Shown here: in pieces, positions 1 to 5,392 of the stretch
Layout: the number at the start of each line of letters is the position of its first letter
Position numbering within the stretch: position 1 is the stretch's first letter
Made by a program: the position numbers and the translations under genes
Assembly: GCA_049974825.1 (NCBI GenBank)
Contig: JBNGDJ010000103.1
Span: 1 to 8,269, forward strand
Origin: JBKHDT01 sp049974825
GTDB lineage: Bacteria > Pseudomonadota > Gammaproteobacteria > Halothiobacillales > Halothiobacillaceae
Direction: 5' to 3'
DNA: 8,269 nt
The notes under the pieces: model-generated
What the model saw: only the letters and a program-made list of their open reading frames with translations
Told to the model about the DNA's origin: nothing
The model's database searches: none

Positions 1-17
1 GTAGACCAGGGACGAAT

Positions 18-69
18 TTGGGGCATCCATGCCCCAATCGGGAATCTCTGCATTCATGCAGAGATTCCC
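18..69 (-). repeat. Bipartite palindromic repeat, intact copy 1
   Basis: Two adjacent perfect inverted repeats. Hairpin A (18-37) has arms TTGGGGCAT and ATGCCCCAA around CC. Hairpin B (40-69) has 13-nt arms GGGAATCTCTGCA and TGCAGAGATTCCC around TTCA. Read on the minus strand, the element aligns without gaps with 8136-8187 (39 of 52 positions identical), and most differences preserve base pairing. It lies just upstream of the hydrogenase large-subunit gene. The pattern resembles REP/BIME-type extragenic palindromes, but membership of a named family cannot be shown from the window. Confidence 0.85.
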
Positions 70-90
70 TAAACCCCGTCGGGGCGTGCT

Positions 91-115
91 GGGAGCCGGT
101 CTGCACGGACTCCCG
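91..115. repeat. Hairpin and possible fragment of the palindromic repeat
   Basis: GGGAG (91-95) pairs with CTCCC, and CCG pairs with CGG inside it, around a GTCTGCA loop, with one bulged A. The segment GGTCTGCACG also occurs in the left arm and loop of the repeat copy at 8136-8187, so this may be a rearranged remnant. A five-T run follows at about 132-137 but is too far from the stem to make a good terminator. It lies in the leader of the hydrogenase large-subunit gene. Confidence 0.4.
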
Positions 116-152
116 GGGTGATCCGTGCGCAGTTTTTACTGGGAATCTCGAA

Positions 153-1463
153 ATGAATGTTTCAGCTGATGCCAATCGCCAGATCGACGTCCATGTGCCC
201 GCCCTGACGCGGGTGGAGGGCGAAGGTTCGCTTACGCTCAAGGTCTGCGACGGACGCATCGACGACCTACGCCTGTCGATTTTTGAGCCGCCACGCTACT
301 TTGAAAAGTTCCTGGAAAACCGGCATTACGACGAGGTGGCGGATATCGTGGCCCGCATTTGCGGAATCTGTCCGATTGCCTATCAGATGAGCGCCGTGCA
401 GGCGATCGAGCAGGCCTTCGGAGTCGATGTCACGCCCTGGGTGAAAAAGATGCGACGGGTGTTTTACTGCGGTGAGTGGCTGCAAAGCCACAGCCTGCAC
501 ATTCACCTGCTGGCCGCGCCGGACTTCCTTGGCTTCGAAAGCGCGATTGCCATGGCCGAAAAATACCCCGAAGAGGTGCAGCGCGGTCTGCGCCTGCAGG
601 GGATCGGCAACCGGCTGATCAGTCTTTTCGGCGGGCGTTCCGTGCACCCGGTCGGGGCACGGGTCGGCGGATTCCACCATGCCCCGTCCGTGGCGGACGT
701 GCGCGAGACCGTCGAGGCGCTTCGGGCCGAGCTGCCCGAAGCCGAGGCGCTGGTGCGCTGGCTAGGTTCGCTGCCACTGCCCGATGATCCGCAGCAGTTT
801 GTCTCGGTGGCCATGCGGCACGACAGCGAGTACCCGATGTACGCAGGTCGCCTGGTGTCCGATGCCGGGCTCGACATTTCGGTGGATCAGTACGAGCAGC
901 ACTTCAGGGAAACCCACGAGCCGCATTCGACGGCCCTGTTCTCCTATCTGGACGGCCGGCCGTATCTGGTGGGACCGCTGGCGCGCCTGAATCTCAACCT
1001 CGACCGTTTGCCGGAATCGAGCAGGGCGCTGCTTCAGGAGACCGGTATCCGGTTTCCGAGTCGGAACATGTTCCACAGCATACTGGCGCGGGCAGTCGAG
1101 ATTCATGTGGCGCTGGTCGAGGCAATCCGCCTGCTGGAAGAATACGAGCGCCCCGAGATGCCTTATGTTCCGGTCACGCCGAGAAACGGGACCGGTTATG
1201 GTGCGACCGAAGCACCGCGCGGCATTCTCTGGCACCGCTATGACATGTCCGAGGACGGCCTGGTCCGGTTTTCGCGCATCGTCCCGCCGACCAGCCAGAA
1301 TCAGGCCCGGATCGAGGAGGACCTGCACCGTTCGCTGCTGGCTGTGGGTCTGGACAAGGATGACGAGACCCTGCGCCTGCACTGTGAGATGGTTATCCGC
1401 AACTACGACCCCTGTATTTCATGCGCAACCCATTTTCTCGATCTGCAGGTCGACCGCCGCTGA
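153..1463 (+). CDS. hyhL: [NiFe]-hydrogenase large (alpha) subunit, group 3b-like
   Basis: This is the catalytic subunit of a cytoplasmic NAD(P)-linked [NiFe]-hydrogenase and would carry the Ni-Fe(CN)2CO centre that oxidises or evolves H2. The protein is 436 aa. The N-terminal L1 motif RICGIC supplies Cys70 and Cys73. The C-terminal L2 motif DPCISCATH supplies Cys421 and Cys424 and is followed by a 9-residue tail after His427, which is normally removed after nickel insertion. The motifs GGRSVHPV, PYLVGPLARLNLN and IVPPTSQNQ fit the soluble group 3b (sulfhydrogenase/HyhL) type better than membrane uptake enzymes. The start at 153 has GGGA (141-144) eight bases upstream. The same frame is open back to 18 but would run through the palindromic repeat, so I reject that extension. 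The adjacent maturation protease supports the assignment. The small subunit is not in the window. The hyhL symbol depends on the group 3b call. Confidence 0.93.
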   Translation: MNVSADANRQIDVHVPALTRVEGEGSLTLKVCDGRIDDLRLSIFEPPRYFEKFLENRHYDEVADIVARICGICPIAYQMSAVQAIEQAFGVDVTPWVKKMRRVFYCGEWLQSHSLHIHLLAAPDFLGFESAIAMAEKYPEEVQRGLRLQGIGNRLISLFGGRSVHPVGARVGGFHHAPSVADVRETVEALRAELPEAEALVRWLGSLPLPDDPQQFVSVAMRHDSEYPMYAGRLVSDAGLDISVDQYEQHFRETHEPHSTALFSYLDGRPYLVGPLARLNLNLDRLPESSRALLQETGIRFPSRNMFHSILARAVEIHVALVEAIRLLEEYERPEMPYVPVTPRNGTGYGATEAPRGILWHRYDMSEDGLVRFSRIVPPTSQNQARIEEDLHRSLLAVGLDKDDETLRLHCEMVIRNYDPCISCATHFLDLQVDRR

Positions 1464-1501
1464 ACATGCCGGTGAGGGCAGCGTGACAGGTAATGAATTT
1501 T

Positions 1502-1525
1502 CCCGGCTTTCGGTCGAAGGCCGGG
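1502..1525 (+). promoter_or_regulatory. GC-rich hairpin overlapping the protease gene's ribosome binding site
   Basis: CCCGGCTTTCG (1502-1512) pairs with CGAAGGCCGGG (1515-1525), with one G-U pair, in the 75-nt gap between the hydrogenase gene and its protease gene. The 3' arm runs into GGGGTGG (1523-1529), the likely Shine-Dalgarno for the ATG at 1539. Folding would therefore sequester part of the binding site. No T-run follows, so it does not look like a terminator. It may tune the ratio of protease to hydrogenase; this is inference. Confidence 0.5.
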
Positions 1526-1538
1526 GTGGCTGATATGC

Positions 1539-2027
1539 ATGTGCCCCGAATCTCCCCCGTTTGACTCTGCCGAGCCGGCCATCCAGTGGCGGGTGATCGG
1601 GATTGGTTCGCCCTTTGGTGACGATCGACTCGGCTGGGCGGTGGTGCGCTCTTTGCAGACACGCTGTGACGGGCTGTCCGGGCTTGAATGCCTGGTGCTG
1701 GATCGGCCGGGGCCGGCTCTGCTGACGCACCTGGCGGGCGCGCGGCAGGTGGCCATTGTCGATGCGATGCGCTCCGGTGCAGCCGAGTACAGCCTGCTGG
1801 AGATCGACCCGGCGAAACCGGACGCGGGCGGCAGCTGGACTTCCTCGCATGGTTTCGGGCTGTTGCAGACCCTCGCGTTGGGTCGGACACTGGGCCAGTT
1901 GCCGCCGCGCCTGCGCCTGTTCGGAATCGAGATGGGGGACGGAGCACAGCCGGTACCCGAGATGACTGTGGCAAGTATTGCCGACCAGCTGGCCGAAGTC
2001 TTGGCGCTGCCGCCCCTGCAGGGGTGA
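1539..2027 (+). CDS. Hydrogenase maturation endopeptidase (HyaD/HybD/HycI family)
   Basis: This nickel-dependent endopeptidase removes the short C-terminal tail of the [NiFe]-hydrogenase large subunit after metal-centre assembly, in the cytoplasm. The protein is 162 aa, the usual size. The family landmarks are in order: GIGSPFGDDRLG near the N-terminus, VAIVDAM in the middle, and SSHGFGLLQTLALG after it. By analogy with E. coli HybD (Glu16, Asp62, His93), the metal ligands would be Asp29, Asp75 and His104; Asp replaces Glu at the first site. It follows the large-subunit gene by 75 nt on the same strand, and that protein's tail after His427 is the presumed substrate. The ATG at 1539 is preceded by GGGGTGG (1523-1529). 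An ATG at 1535 is in another frame. The exact family name (hyaD-like or hybD-like) cannot be settled here. Confidence 0.9.
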   Translation: MCPESPPFDSAEPAIQWRVIGIGSPFGDDRLGWAVVRSLQTRCDGLSGLECLVLDRPGPALLTHLAGARQVAIVDAMRSGAAEYSLLEIDPAKPDAGGSWTSSHGFGLLQTLALGRTLGQLPPRLRLFGIEMGDGAQPVPEMTVASIADQLAEVLALPPLQG

Positions 2028-2045
2028 AACGGAGGCGATACCGCT

Positions 2046-2086
2046 TGAAAAAACGCGGCACAAGGCCGTCCTTGGGCTTTGTGCGC
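2046..2086 (-). terminator. Rho-independent terminator of the mscS-like gene
   Basis: Read on the minus strand, GCACAAAGCC (2084-2075) pairs with GGCCTTGTGC (2067-2058), one pair being G-U, around a 7-nt loop. It is followed by CGCG and then six T (2053-2048). Two more GC pairs can form with a single bulge, which brings the stem next to the T-run. This is the best intrinsic terminator in the window. It lies about 100 nt beyond the mscS-like stop codon, so the palindromic repeat at 2126-2188 would be in that gene's 3' UTR. Confidence 0.75.
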
Positions 2087-2125
2087 TTGTCATGTCAGCT
2101 CTAACGCGTGACAGGCGAAGCCCGC

Positions 2126-2188
2126 GTGCAGAAACGCCCGGCCCGGGCGTTTCTGCACAAATCCATGGATTTGTGCAGAGTTTCCTCA
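2126..2188 (-). repeat. Variant copy of the palindromic repeat between convergent genes
   Basis: There are two overlapping perfect palindromes. The first has 16-bp arms, 2126-2141 and 2143-2158, around a single C. The second is a continuous 28-bp palindrome at 2152-2179 centred on ATCCATGGAT. They share TCTGCAC (2152-2158), so only one can fold at a time. On the minus strand, positions 2188-2169 read TGAGGAA-AC-TCTGCAC-A-AAT; copy 8134-8153 reads TGAGGAA-GG-TCTGCAC-G-AAT, which ties this element to the family. It separates the hydrogenase protease gene from the mscS-like gene and overlaps the latter's stop codon. Confidence 0.75.
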
Positions 2189-3004
2189 ACGATCCCCGGA
2201 TTCGGCCGTGAGCTGGTGCATGACCATTTGTGGGAAGGGAATTGTGATCCCGGCCTCGTCGAAGGCGTTCTTGATGCGCTCCTGAAGATCAGACTGCACC
2301 GGCAGGAAGTCGCCGCTGTTCACCCAGACTCTTGCAATCAGGTTGATGCTCGAGTCGGCCAGGCTGCCGACGATCACGACCGCGGCCGGATCGGCCAGGA
2401 TCCGCTCGTCGCCTGAAATGACCTGCTCGATAATGCGCTTGGCCTCGCCGATATTGTCTGCATAGTCGATGCCGACGCTCACCTCCACGCGGCGTGTCGG
2501 GTTGGTGCTGAAATTGGTAATCATCCCGTTGTAGAGGTTGCCGTTGGGGATAATGACCTCCCTCCCGTCAGGCGACTTCAGGCGACTGTGAAAAATCCCG
2601 ATTTCCTCGACGGTGCCCATGGTGCCGCCGCCCTCGATGAAGTGACCGACGGAGAACGGGCGAAAGATCAGAATCATTACGCCACTGGCGAAGTTGCCCA
2701 GCGATTCCTTCAACGCCAGGCCGACGGCAATGCCGGCGGCACCAATCAGGGCGACCAGCGAGGTGGTGTCCACGCCCAGCTGCGACAGGGCGGCGATGGC
2801 GACGAGCAGAAGCAGCAGCGGCCGGGTAATCGAAACCGCGAACTTGCGCAGCATGGGATCAAGCGCGACGCGCTGGAGAACCTGGTCCAGCAGTCGGGTG
2901 GCCACGCGGGTGAGGTAGTACCCGCCCACGGCGATGGCCCCGGCGATTATGATCCGCAGGGTCCAGGGCAGGAGCACCAGCTCCCAGAATGTACCGTTTT
3001 CCAT
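2186..3004 (-). CDS. mscS: Small-conductance mechanosensitive channel (MscS family)
   Basis: This inner-membrane channel opens under membrane tension and releases solutes during hypo-osmotic shock. The protein is 272 aa; E. coli MscS is 286. Three hydrophobic segments lie at about 9-31, 57-77 and 81-115. The third contains the pore helix signature GAAGIAVGLAL and ends in FRPFSVG. A beta-domain with EIGIFHSRL and IIPNG and a C-terminal alpha/beta domain ending in ITIPFPQM follow. At the position of the E. coli Gln112-Gly113 gating kink it has Lys99-Glu100, a variation that I recall as common in other homologues. The ATG at 3004 is preceded by GGAGG (3016-3020). A TTG six codons upstream is in frame, but GGAGG would then lie inside its coding sequence, so I chose the ATG. 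It converges on the hydrogenase genes and follows the OmpA-domain gene on the same strand. Confidence 0.92.
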   Translation of the reverse strand: MENGTFWELVLLPWTLRIIIAGAIAVGGYYLTRVATRLLDQVLQRVALDPMLRKFAVSITRPLLLLLVAIAALSQLGVDTTSLVALIGAAGIAVGLALKESLGNFASGVMILIFRPFSVGHFIEGGGTMGTVEEIGIFHSRLKSPDGREVIIPNGNLYNGMITNFSTNPTRRVEVSVGIDYADNIGEAKRIIEQVISGDERILADPAAVVIVGSLADSSINLIARVWVNSGDFLPVQSDLQERIKNAFDEAGITIPFPQMVMHQLTAESGDR

Positions 3005-3048
3005 GGAAACGATTGCCTCCAATCAGGTTGGGCCGACTGCGCAATGTC

Positions 3049-3054
3049 TGTCAA
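3049..3054 (-). promoter_or_regulatory. Possible -35 element for the mscS-like gene
   Basis: The minus strand carries a perfect TTGACA (3054-3049), 44 nt before the ATG. No good -10 hexamer is found 16-18 nt downstream; the best match is CAACCT, which is poor. It may be a coincidence, or the promoter may depend on an activator or on another sigma factor. Confidence 0.25.
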
Positions 3055-3074
3055 TGCGCAGGCGAACGGGGAAA

Positions 3075-3126
3075 GCCAGGCGGCAGATGACTGTAGAAAT
3101 CCCCAACTGGGGCACGGATGCCCTGC
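3075..3126 (+). repeat. Decayed copy of the palindromic repeat upstream of mscS
   Basis: The right two thirds (3092-3126) align without gaps with the reverse complement of copy 18-69 at 26 of 35 positions; six of the nine differences are transitions. The hairpin A core GGGCACGGATGCCC (3110-3123) differs at one base from GGGCATGGATGCCC in the intact copies. The left arm of hairpin B is no longer recognisable. An overlapping palindrome, CCCTGCAGGG, lies at 3121-3130. The element sits in the leader of the mscS-like gene, downstream of the OmpA-domain gene. Confidence 0.65.
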
Positions 3127-3192
3127 AGGGTGGTCTCCGCGCAATCATGCTCGGGCCCACCTCTCCCCAAAAAACTCTGAGCCGTGAAATGA

Positions 3193-3221
3193 CAAGGGCG
3201 CCGCGTGTGGCGGCGCCCTTG
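3193..3221 (-). terminator. Strong hairpin after the OmpA-domain gene, likely terminator
   Basis: A perfect 12-bp GC-rich stem, CAAGGGCGCCGC (3193-3204) and GCGGCGCCCTTG (3210-3221), with a 5-nt loop, lies 38 nt beyond the OmpA-domain stop codon. On the minus strand it is followed by TCATTT, and a six-T run appears only 18 nt later (3174-3169). Termination is likely but the layout is not canonical. A smaller 6-bp stem (GACGTG 3234-3239, CACGTC 3245-3250) lies between the stop codon and this hairpin. Confidence 0.6.
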
Positions 3222-3259
3222 GGCTCTCATCGGGACGTGGCGATCACGTCAAGGCCGGA

Positions 3260-3892
3260 TCACTTGCGGATCTTGCCTTCGGTGGTAACGTCTACGCGAC
3301 GGTTCTTGGCGCGACCTTCGCGGGTGCTGTTGTCCGCGATTGGGTTGGCTTCACCTTCGCCGCGGGCTTCGATCTTGGCTGCCGGTACGCCCTTGTCAAT
3401 CATGTAGTCACGAACCGTGTTGGCGCGACGCTCGGACAGGCCCTGGTTGTACTCGGCAGTGCCGATGCTGTCGGTGTGACCGACGACAGTGATCTTGGCG
3501 ATTTCGGTCAGGTCACCCATCTCCTTGATCAGCTCGTCCAGAGCGGCCTTGCCAGCCGGCTTCAGGTTGGATTTGTCAAAGTCGAAGTAGGTGTCGGCAT
3601 TCAGCGTGACGGTCTTGATTTCAGGCTTCGGAGCCGGAGCCGGCGCCGGCTTGACCTTCGGTGCTTCGACGCGCTTGATCAGTTCGGGGTTGCACTCTTC
3701 GGTCGCGTTGTCGGGAGTCAGCTTGATGTGACCGTTCAGCAGGCAGCGCTTGACGCCGTCACGCACGACCTGCTTCTGGCTGTCGTACACGTACGGGCTC
3801 ATGGCGTGGCCGTGGCCGTCTGCCTGGGCCTGGGTGCCGAACATCATGACCGCGGCCAGAGCCGTGGCGGTAGCGGTTGCGATTTTCTTCAT
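3260..3892 (-). CDS. Exported OmpA-family peptidoglycan-binding protein
   Basis: This 210-aa precursor has a typical Sec signal peptide at residues 1-24, with probable cleavage after AQA. A short N-terminal region with two cysteines (50, 67) follows, then an Ala/Pro/Lys-rich linker (about 77-91) and a C-terminal OmpA domain (about 96-205). The peptidoglycan-binding signature fits N-x2-L-S-x2-R-A-x2-V exactly, from Asn149 to Val160. Asp141 and Arg156 match the residues that bind diaminopimelate in OmpA. There is no eight-stranded beta-barrel, so it is probably a periplasmic or peripheral envelope tether rather than a porin. The absence of a lipobox argues against a Pal-type lipoprotein. The ATG at 3892 has GGGGAG (3897-3902) four bases upstream; a longer in-frame reading to 4021 would bury the signal peptide and is rejected. 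It is divergent from mtnA. Confidence 0.88.
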   Translation of the reverse strand: MKKIATATATALAAVMMFGTQAQADGHGHAMSPYVYDSQKQVVRDGVKRCLLNGHIKLTPDNATEECNPELIKRVEAPKVKPAPAPAPKPEIKTVTLNADTYFDFDKSNLKPAGKAALDELIKEMGDLTEIAKITVVGHTDSIGTAEYNQGLSERRANTVRDYMIDKGVPAAKIEARGEGEANPIADNSTREGRAKNRRVDVTTEGKIRK

Positions 3893-3951
3893 GGGTCTCC
3901 CCTTGATGATGTGGAAATTCCGGTTCCGGGAACGGGGTCTCGGACGACTCG

Positions 3952-3957
3952 ATTGTA
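3952..3957 (-). promoter_or_regulatory. Candidate -10 element for the OmpA-domain gene
   Basis: The minus strand reads TACAAT (3957-3952), a five-of-six match to TATAAT, about 60 nt before the ATG at 3892. No recognisable -35 lies 16-18 nt upstream (TCGGGG at 17 nt). Weak evidence. Confidence 0.35.
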
Positions 3958-4036
3958 ACGGGAACAAGCCACCACCCCGACCGCAATCCTGCAACTCCGG
4001 CAGGCCAGCGCGGCGAGACACCCCTGCGCTTCGTGG

Positions 4037-4064
4037 TCGACGATGGCTTCTTCGACACTATAAT
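4037..4064 (+). promoter_or_regulatory. Sigma70-type promoter of mtnA
   Basis: A perfect TATAAT -10 (4059-4064) has TCGACG (4037-4042), a four-of-six match to TTGACA, 16 nt upstream. The predicted transcription start is near 4071, giving a 5' leader of about 130 nt. A 6-bp hairpin AGCCGC/GCGGCT (4065-4082) overlaps the predicted start region. Confidence 0.65.
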
Positions 4065-4203
4065 AGCCGCCGCTGAGCGGCTTGTACAAAACCGGCCCCT
4101 TTCCTGCTCGGTCGCCGTGCGTTTCCAGCCCACTTTTGGGGCGTAGTGGTCGGGTGGCTTTTTGTTGCGGTTGGGTCCCGCGCCGGTTCCTGATGAGGAG
4201 TTT

Positions 4204-5217
4204 ATGCTCAATTCATTGAATTTCAAGGGAGATTCCCTGGTCCTGCTGGATCAGCGCGCATTGCCCGCAGCCGTTGTGGAGCTCTGTTGCTTCAGTGCAA
4301 CGGAGGTGGCCGACGCGATCCGGCAGATGGTCGTTCGAGGCGCGCCGGCAATCGGGATTGCGGCGGCCTATGGAATCGCGCTCGAGGCCCGGTGCCTGGC
4401 CCAGAAAGGCGAAAGGGTGTGCGCGCAGACGCTGGAAGAGGCTTTCGATGTCTTGCGTCGCTCCCGGCCCACGGCCGTCAACCTCTTCTGGGCTCTTGAC
4501 CGAATGGCCGGTCGGGTGGCAGCCGGTGCCAATGCCGCGGCGCTTGCCGACGAAGCGCGCGCCATCCATGCCGAGGACCTGGCGGCCAATCAGGCCATGG
4601 GTGCCCATGGTGCTGCGCTGATCGAGAAAGGCAGCGAGGTGCTGACCCACTGCAACACCGGGGCCCTGGCTACCGGAGGGCATGGCACGGCACTGGGTGT
4701 GATTCGCACGGCATGGGGCGAGGGCAGGATTTCAGGGGTCTACGCCGATGAGACGCGTCCGTGGTTGCAGGGGGCGCGGCTGACGATGTGGGAGCTGATG
4801 CGCGAGTCGATTCCCGCCACCCTGATTTGTGAAGGCGCGGCGGCCAGCCTGATGGCTTCCGGACGGATCCAGTGGGTGATCGTCGGGGCCGACCGGATTG
4901 CCGCAAATGGTGATACCGCAAACAAGATCGGTACCTGCGGGCTGGCAGTCCTGGCGCGGCATTACGGAGTGCGGTTCATGGTGGTGGCGCCGACAGGCAC
5001 CCTGGATTTTGAAATCACCGACGGCTCGGCGATTCCCATCGAGAACCGCCCCGAGCAGGAGGTGCTTGAGTGCGGCGGACAGCCGGTGGCACCGAGCGGT
5101 TCGATGGCCTGGAATCCGTCCTTCGACGTGACGCCCGCCGAACTCATCGACGCGATTGTCACCGAGCGCGGCGTGGTGGAGCGCCCCGACACCCGGCGGC
5201 TGGCTGTCTGGCATTAG
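4204..5217 (+). CDS. mtnA: S-methyl-5-thioribose-1-phosphate isomerase
   Basis: MtnA isomerises the aldose methylthioribose-1-phosphate to methylthioribulose-1-phosphate in the cytoplasm, a step in methionine salvage from methylthioadenosine. The protein is 337 aa, slightly shorter than the roughly 350-residue homologues, mainly at the N-terminus. Visible signatures are VRGAPAIGIAAAYG (from Val44), PTAVNLFWALDRM, HCNTGALATGGHGTALG with catalytic Cys150, YADETRPWLQGARLT, and GADRIAANGDTANKIGT with catalytic Asp230. These correspond to Cys160 and Asp240 of the B. subtilis enzyme. The ATG at 4204 is preceded by GAGGAG (4195-4200), with an unusually short 3-nt spacer. A TTG at 4162 in the same frame would put this site inside the gene and is rejected. 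gyrA follows 175 nt downstream. No other methionine-salvage gene is in the window. Confidence 0.95.
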   Translation: MLNSLNFKGDSLVLLDQRALPAAVVELCCFSATEVADAIRQMVVRGAPAIGIAAAYGIALEARCLAQKGERVCAQTLEEAFDVLRRSRPTAVNLFWALDRMAGRVAAGANAAALADEARAIHAEDLAANQAMGAHGAALIEKGSEVLTHCNTGALATGGHGTALGVIRTAWGEGRISGVYADETRPWLQGARLTMWELMRESIPATLICEGAAASLMASGRIQWVIVGADRIAANGDTANKIGTCGLAVLARHYGVRFMVVAPTGTLDFEITDGSAIPIENRPEQEVLECGGQPVAPSGSMAWNPSFDVTPAELIDAIVTERGVVERPDTRRLAVWH

Positions 5218-5218
5218 T

Positions 5219-5238
5219 CCGCCGCTCCAGTCAGGCGG
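5219..5238 (+). terminator. Weak stem-loop after mtnA
   Basis: CCGCC (5219-5223) can pair with GGCGG (5234-5238) around a 10-nt loop, directly after the mtnA stop codon. It has no T-run. It is too weak for a confident terminator, so some transcription may continue from mtnA into gyrA. Confidence 0.2.
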
Positions 5239-5305
5239 TGTGAAGCAGGGAAGGGCCCCGTGGGCTGCGTTCTGGCCGGTAACCCACGCTTTGCCCGTCC
5301 TTTGC

Positions 5306-5321
5306 TGGTATAATTGCGCGC
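5306..5321 (+). promoter_or_regulatory. Extended -10 promoter of gyrA with GC-rich discriminator
   Basis: TGGTATAAT (5306-5314) is a perfect extended -10 (TG-N-TATAAT). No good -35 lies 16-18 nt upstream, which is typical of extended -10 promoters. The sequence up to the predicted start is TGCGCGC, a GC-rich discriminator. In E. coli, gyrase promoters respond to relaxation of DNA through their -10/start region, so the layout suits supercoiling control; that part is inference. Confidence 0.7.
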
Positions 5322-5328
5322 TTGTCTG

Positions 5329-5358
5329 AACCAGTCTGCACGATGGCAGACCTTCCTG
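5329..5358 (+). repeat. Solo hairpin B half of the palindromic repeat in the gyrA leader
   Basis: From G5334 to G5358 this matches the hairpin B half of copy 8136-8187 at 22 of 25 positions, including GTCTGCACGA and GCAGACCTTCC. It folds as a 6-bp stem GTCTGC (5334-5339) with GCAGAC (5346-5351). The outer left arm is lost (AACCA instead of GGAAG), and hairpin A is absent. It lies in the predicted 5' UTR of gyrA, between the promoter and the ATG. Confidence 0.65.
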
Positions 5359-5392
5359 AATCGAAACGGCATTCGCAATTGACAGGTAATTG

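Larger units (their letters stand above)
3893..4203. other. Divergent intergenic region between the OmpA-domain gene and mtnA
   Basis: This 311-nt stretch holds the start signals of both flanking genes and no gene that I can support. It contains the mtnA promoter (4037-4064), a weak OmpA-gene promoter candidate (3952-3957), a 5-bp hairpin CCTGC/GCAGG (3988-4004) and the mtnA leader. Unlike most other intergenic gaps here, it has no copy of the palindromic repeat. Confidence 0.7.

Noticed and set aside
18..152. N-terminal extension of the hydrogenase large subunit by 45 residues
   Set aside because: It starts from a TTG in the first hairpin, is encoded by the palindromic repeat, and does not resemble any hydrogenase N-terminus. 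The ATG at 153 begins just before the conserved region.
1419..2189. Open frames of up to 256 codons on the minus strand opposite the hydrogenase protease gene
   Set aside because: They are shadows of the protease gene and the repeat region, with compositionally biased translations and no recognisable motif.
2588..3187. A 199-codon plus-strand frame opposite the mscS-like gene
   Set aside because: It is antisense to a clear MscS-family gene and its translation is low-complexity Gly/Gln/Asp-rich.
3181..3259. Terminator for plus-strand transcription after 3221
   Set aside because: No T-run follows the 12-bp stem on the plus strand, and no plus-strand gene ends there.
3893..4021. 43-residue N-terminal extension of the OmpA-domain protein
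   Set aside because: It would place an obvious signal peptide inside the protein, and a good ribosome binding site precedes the ATG at 3892.
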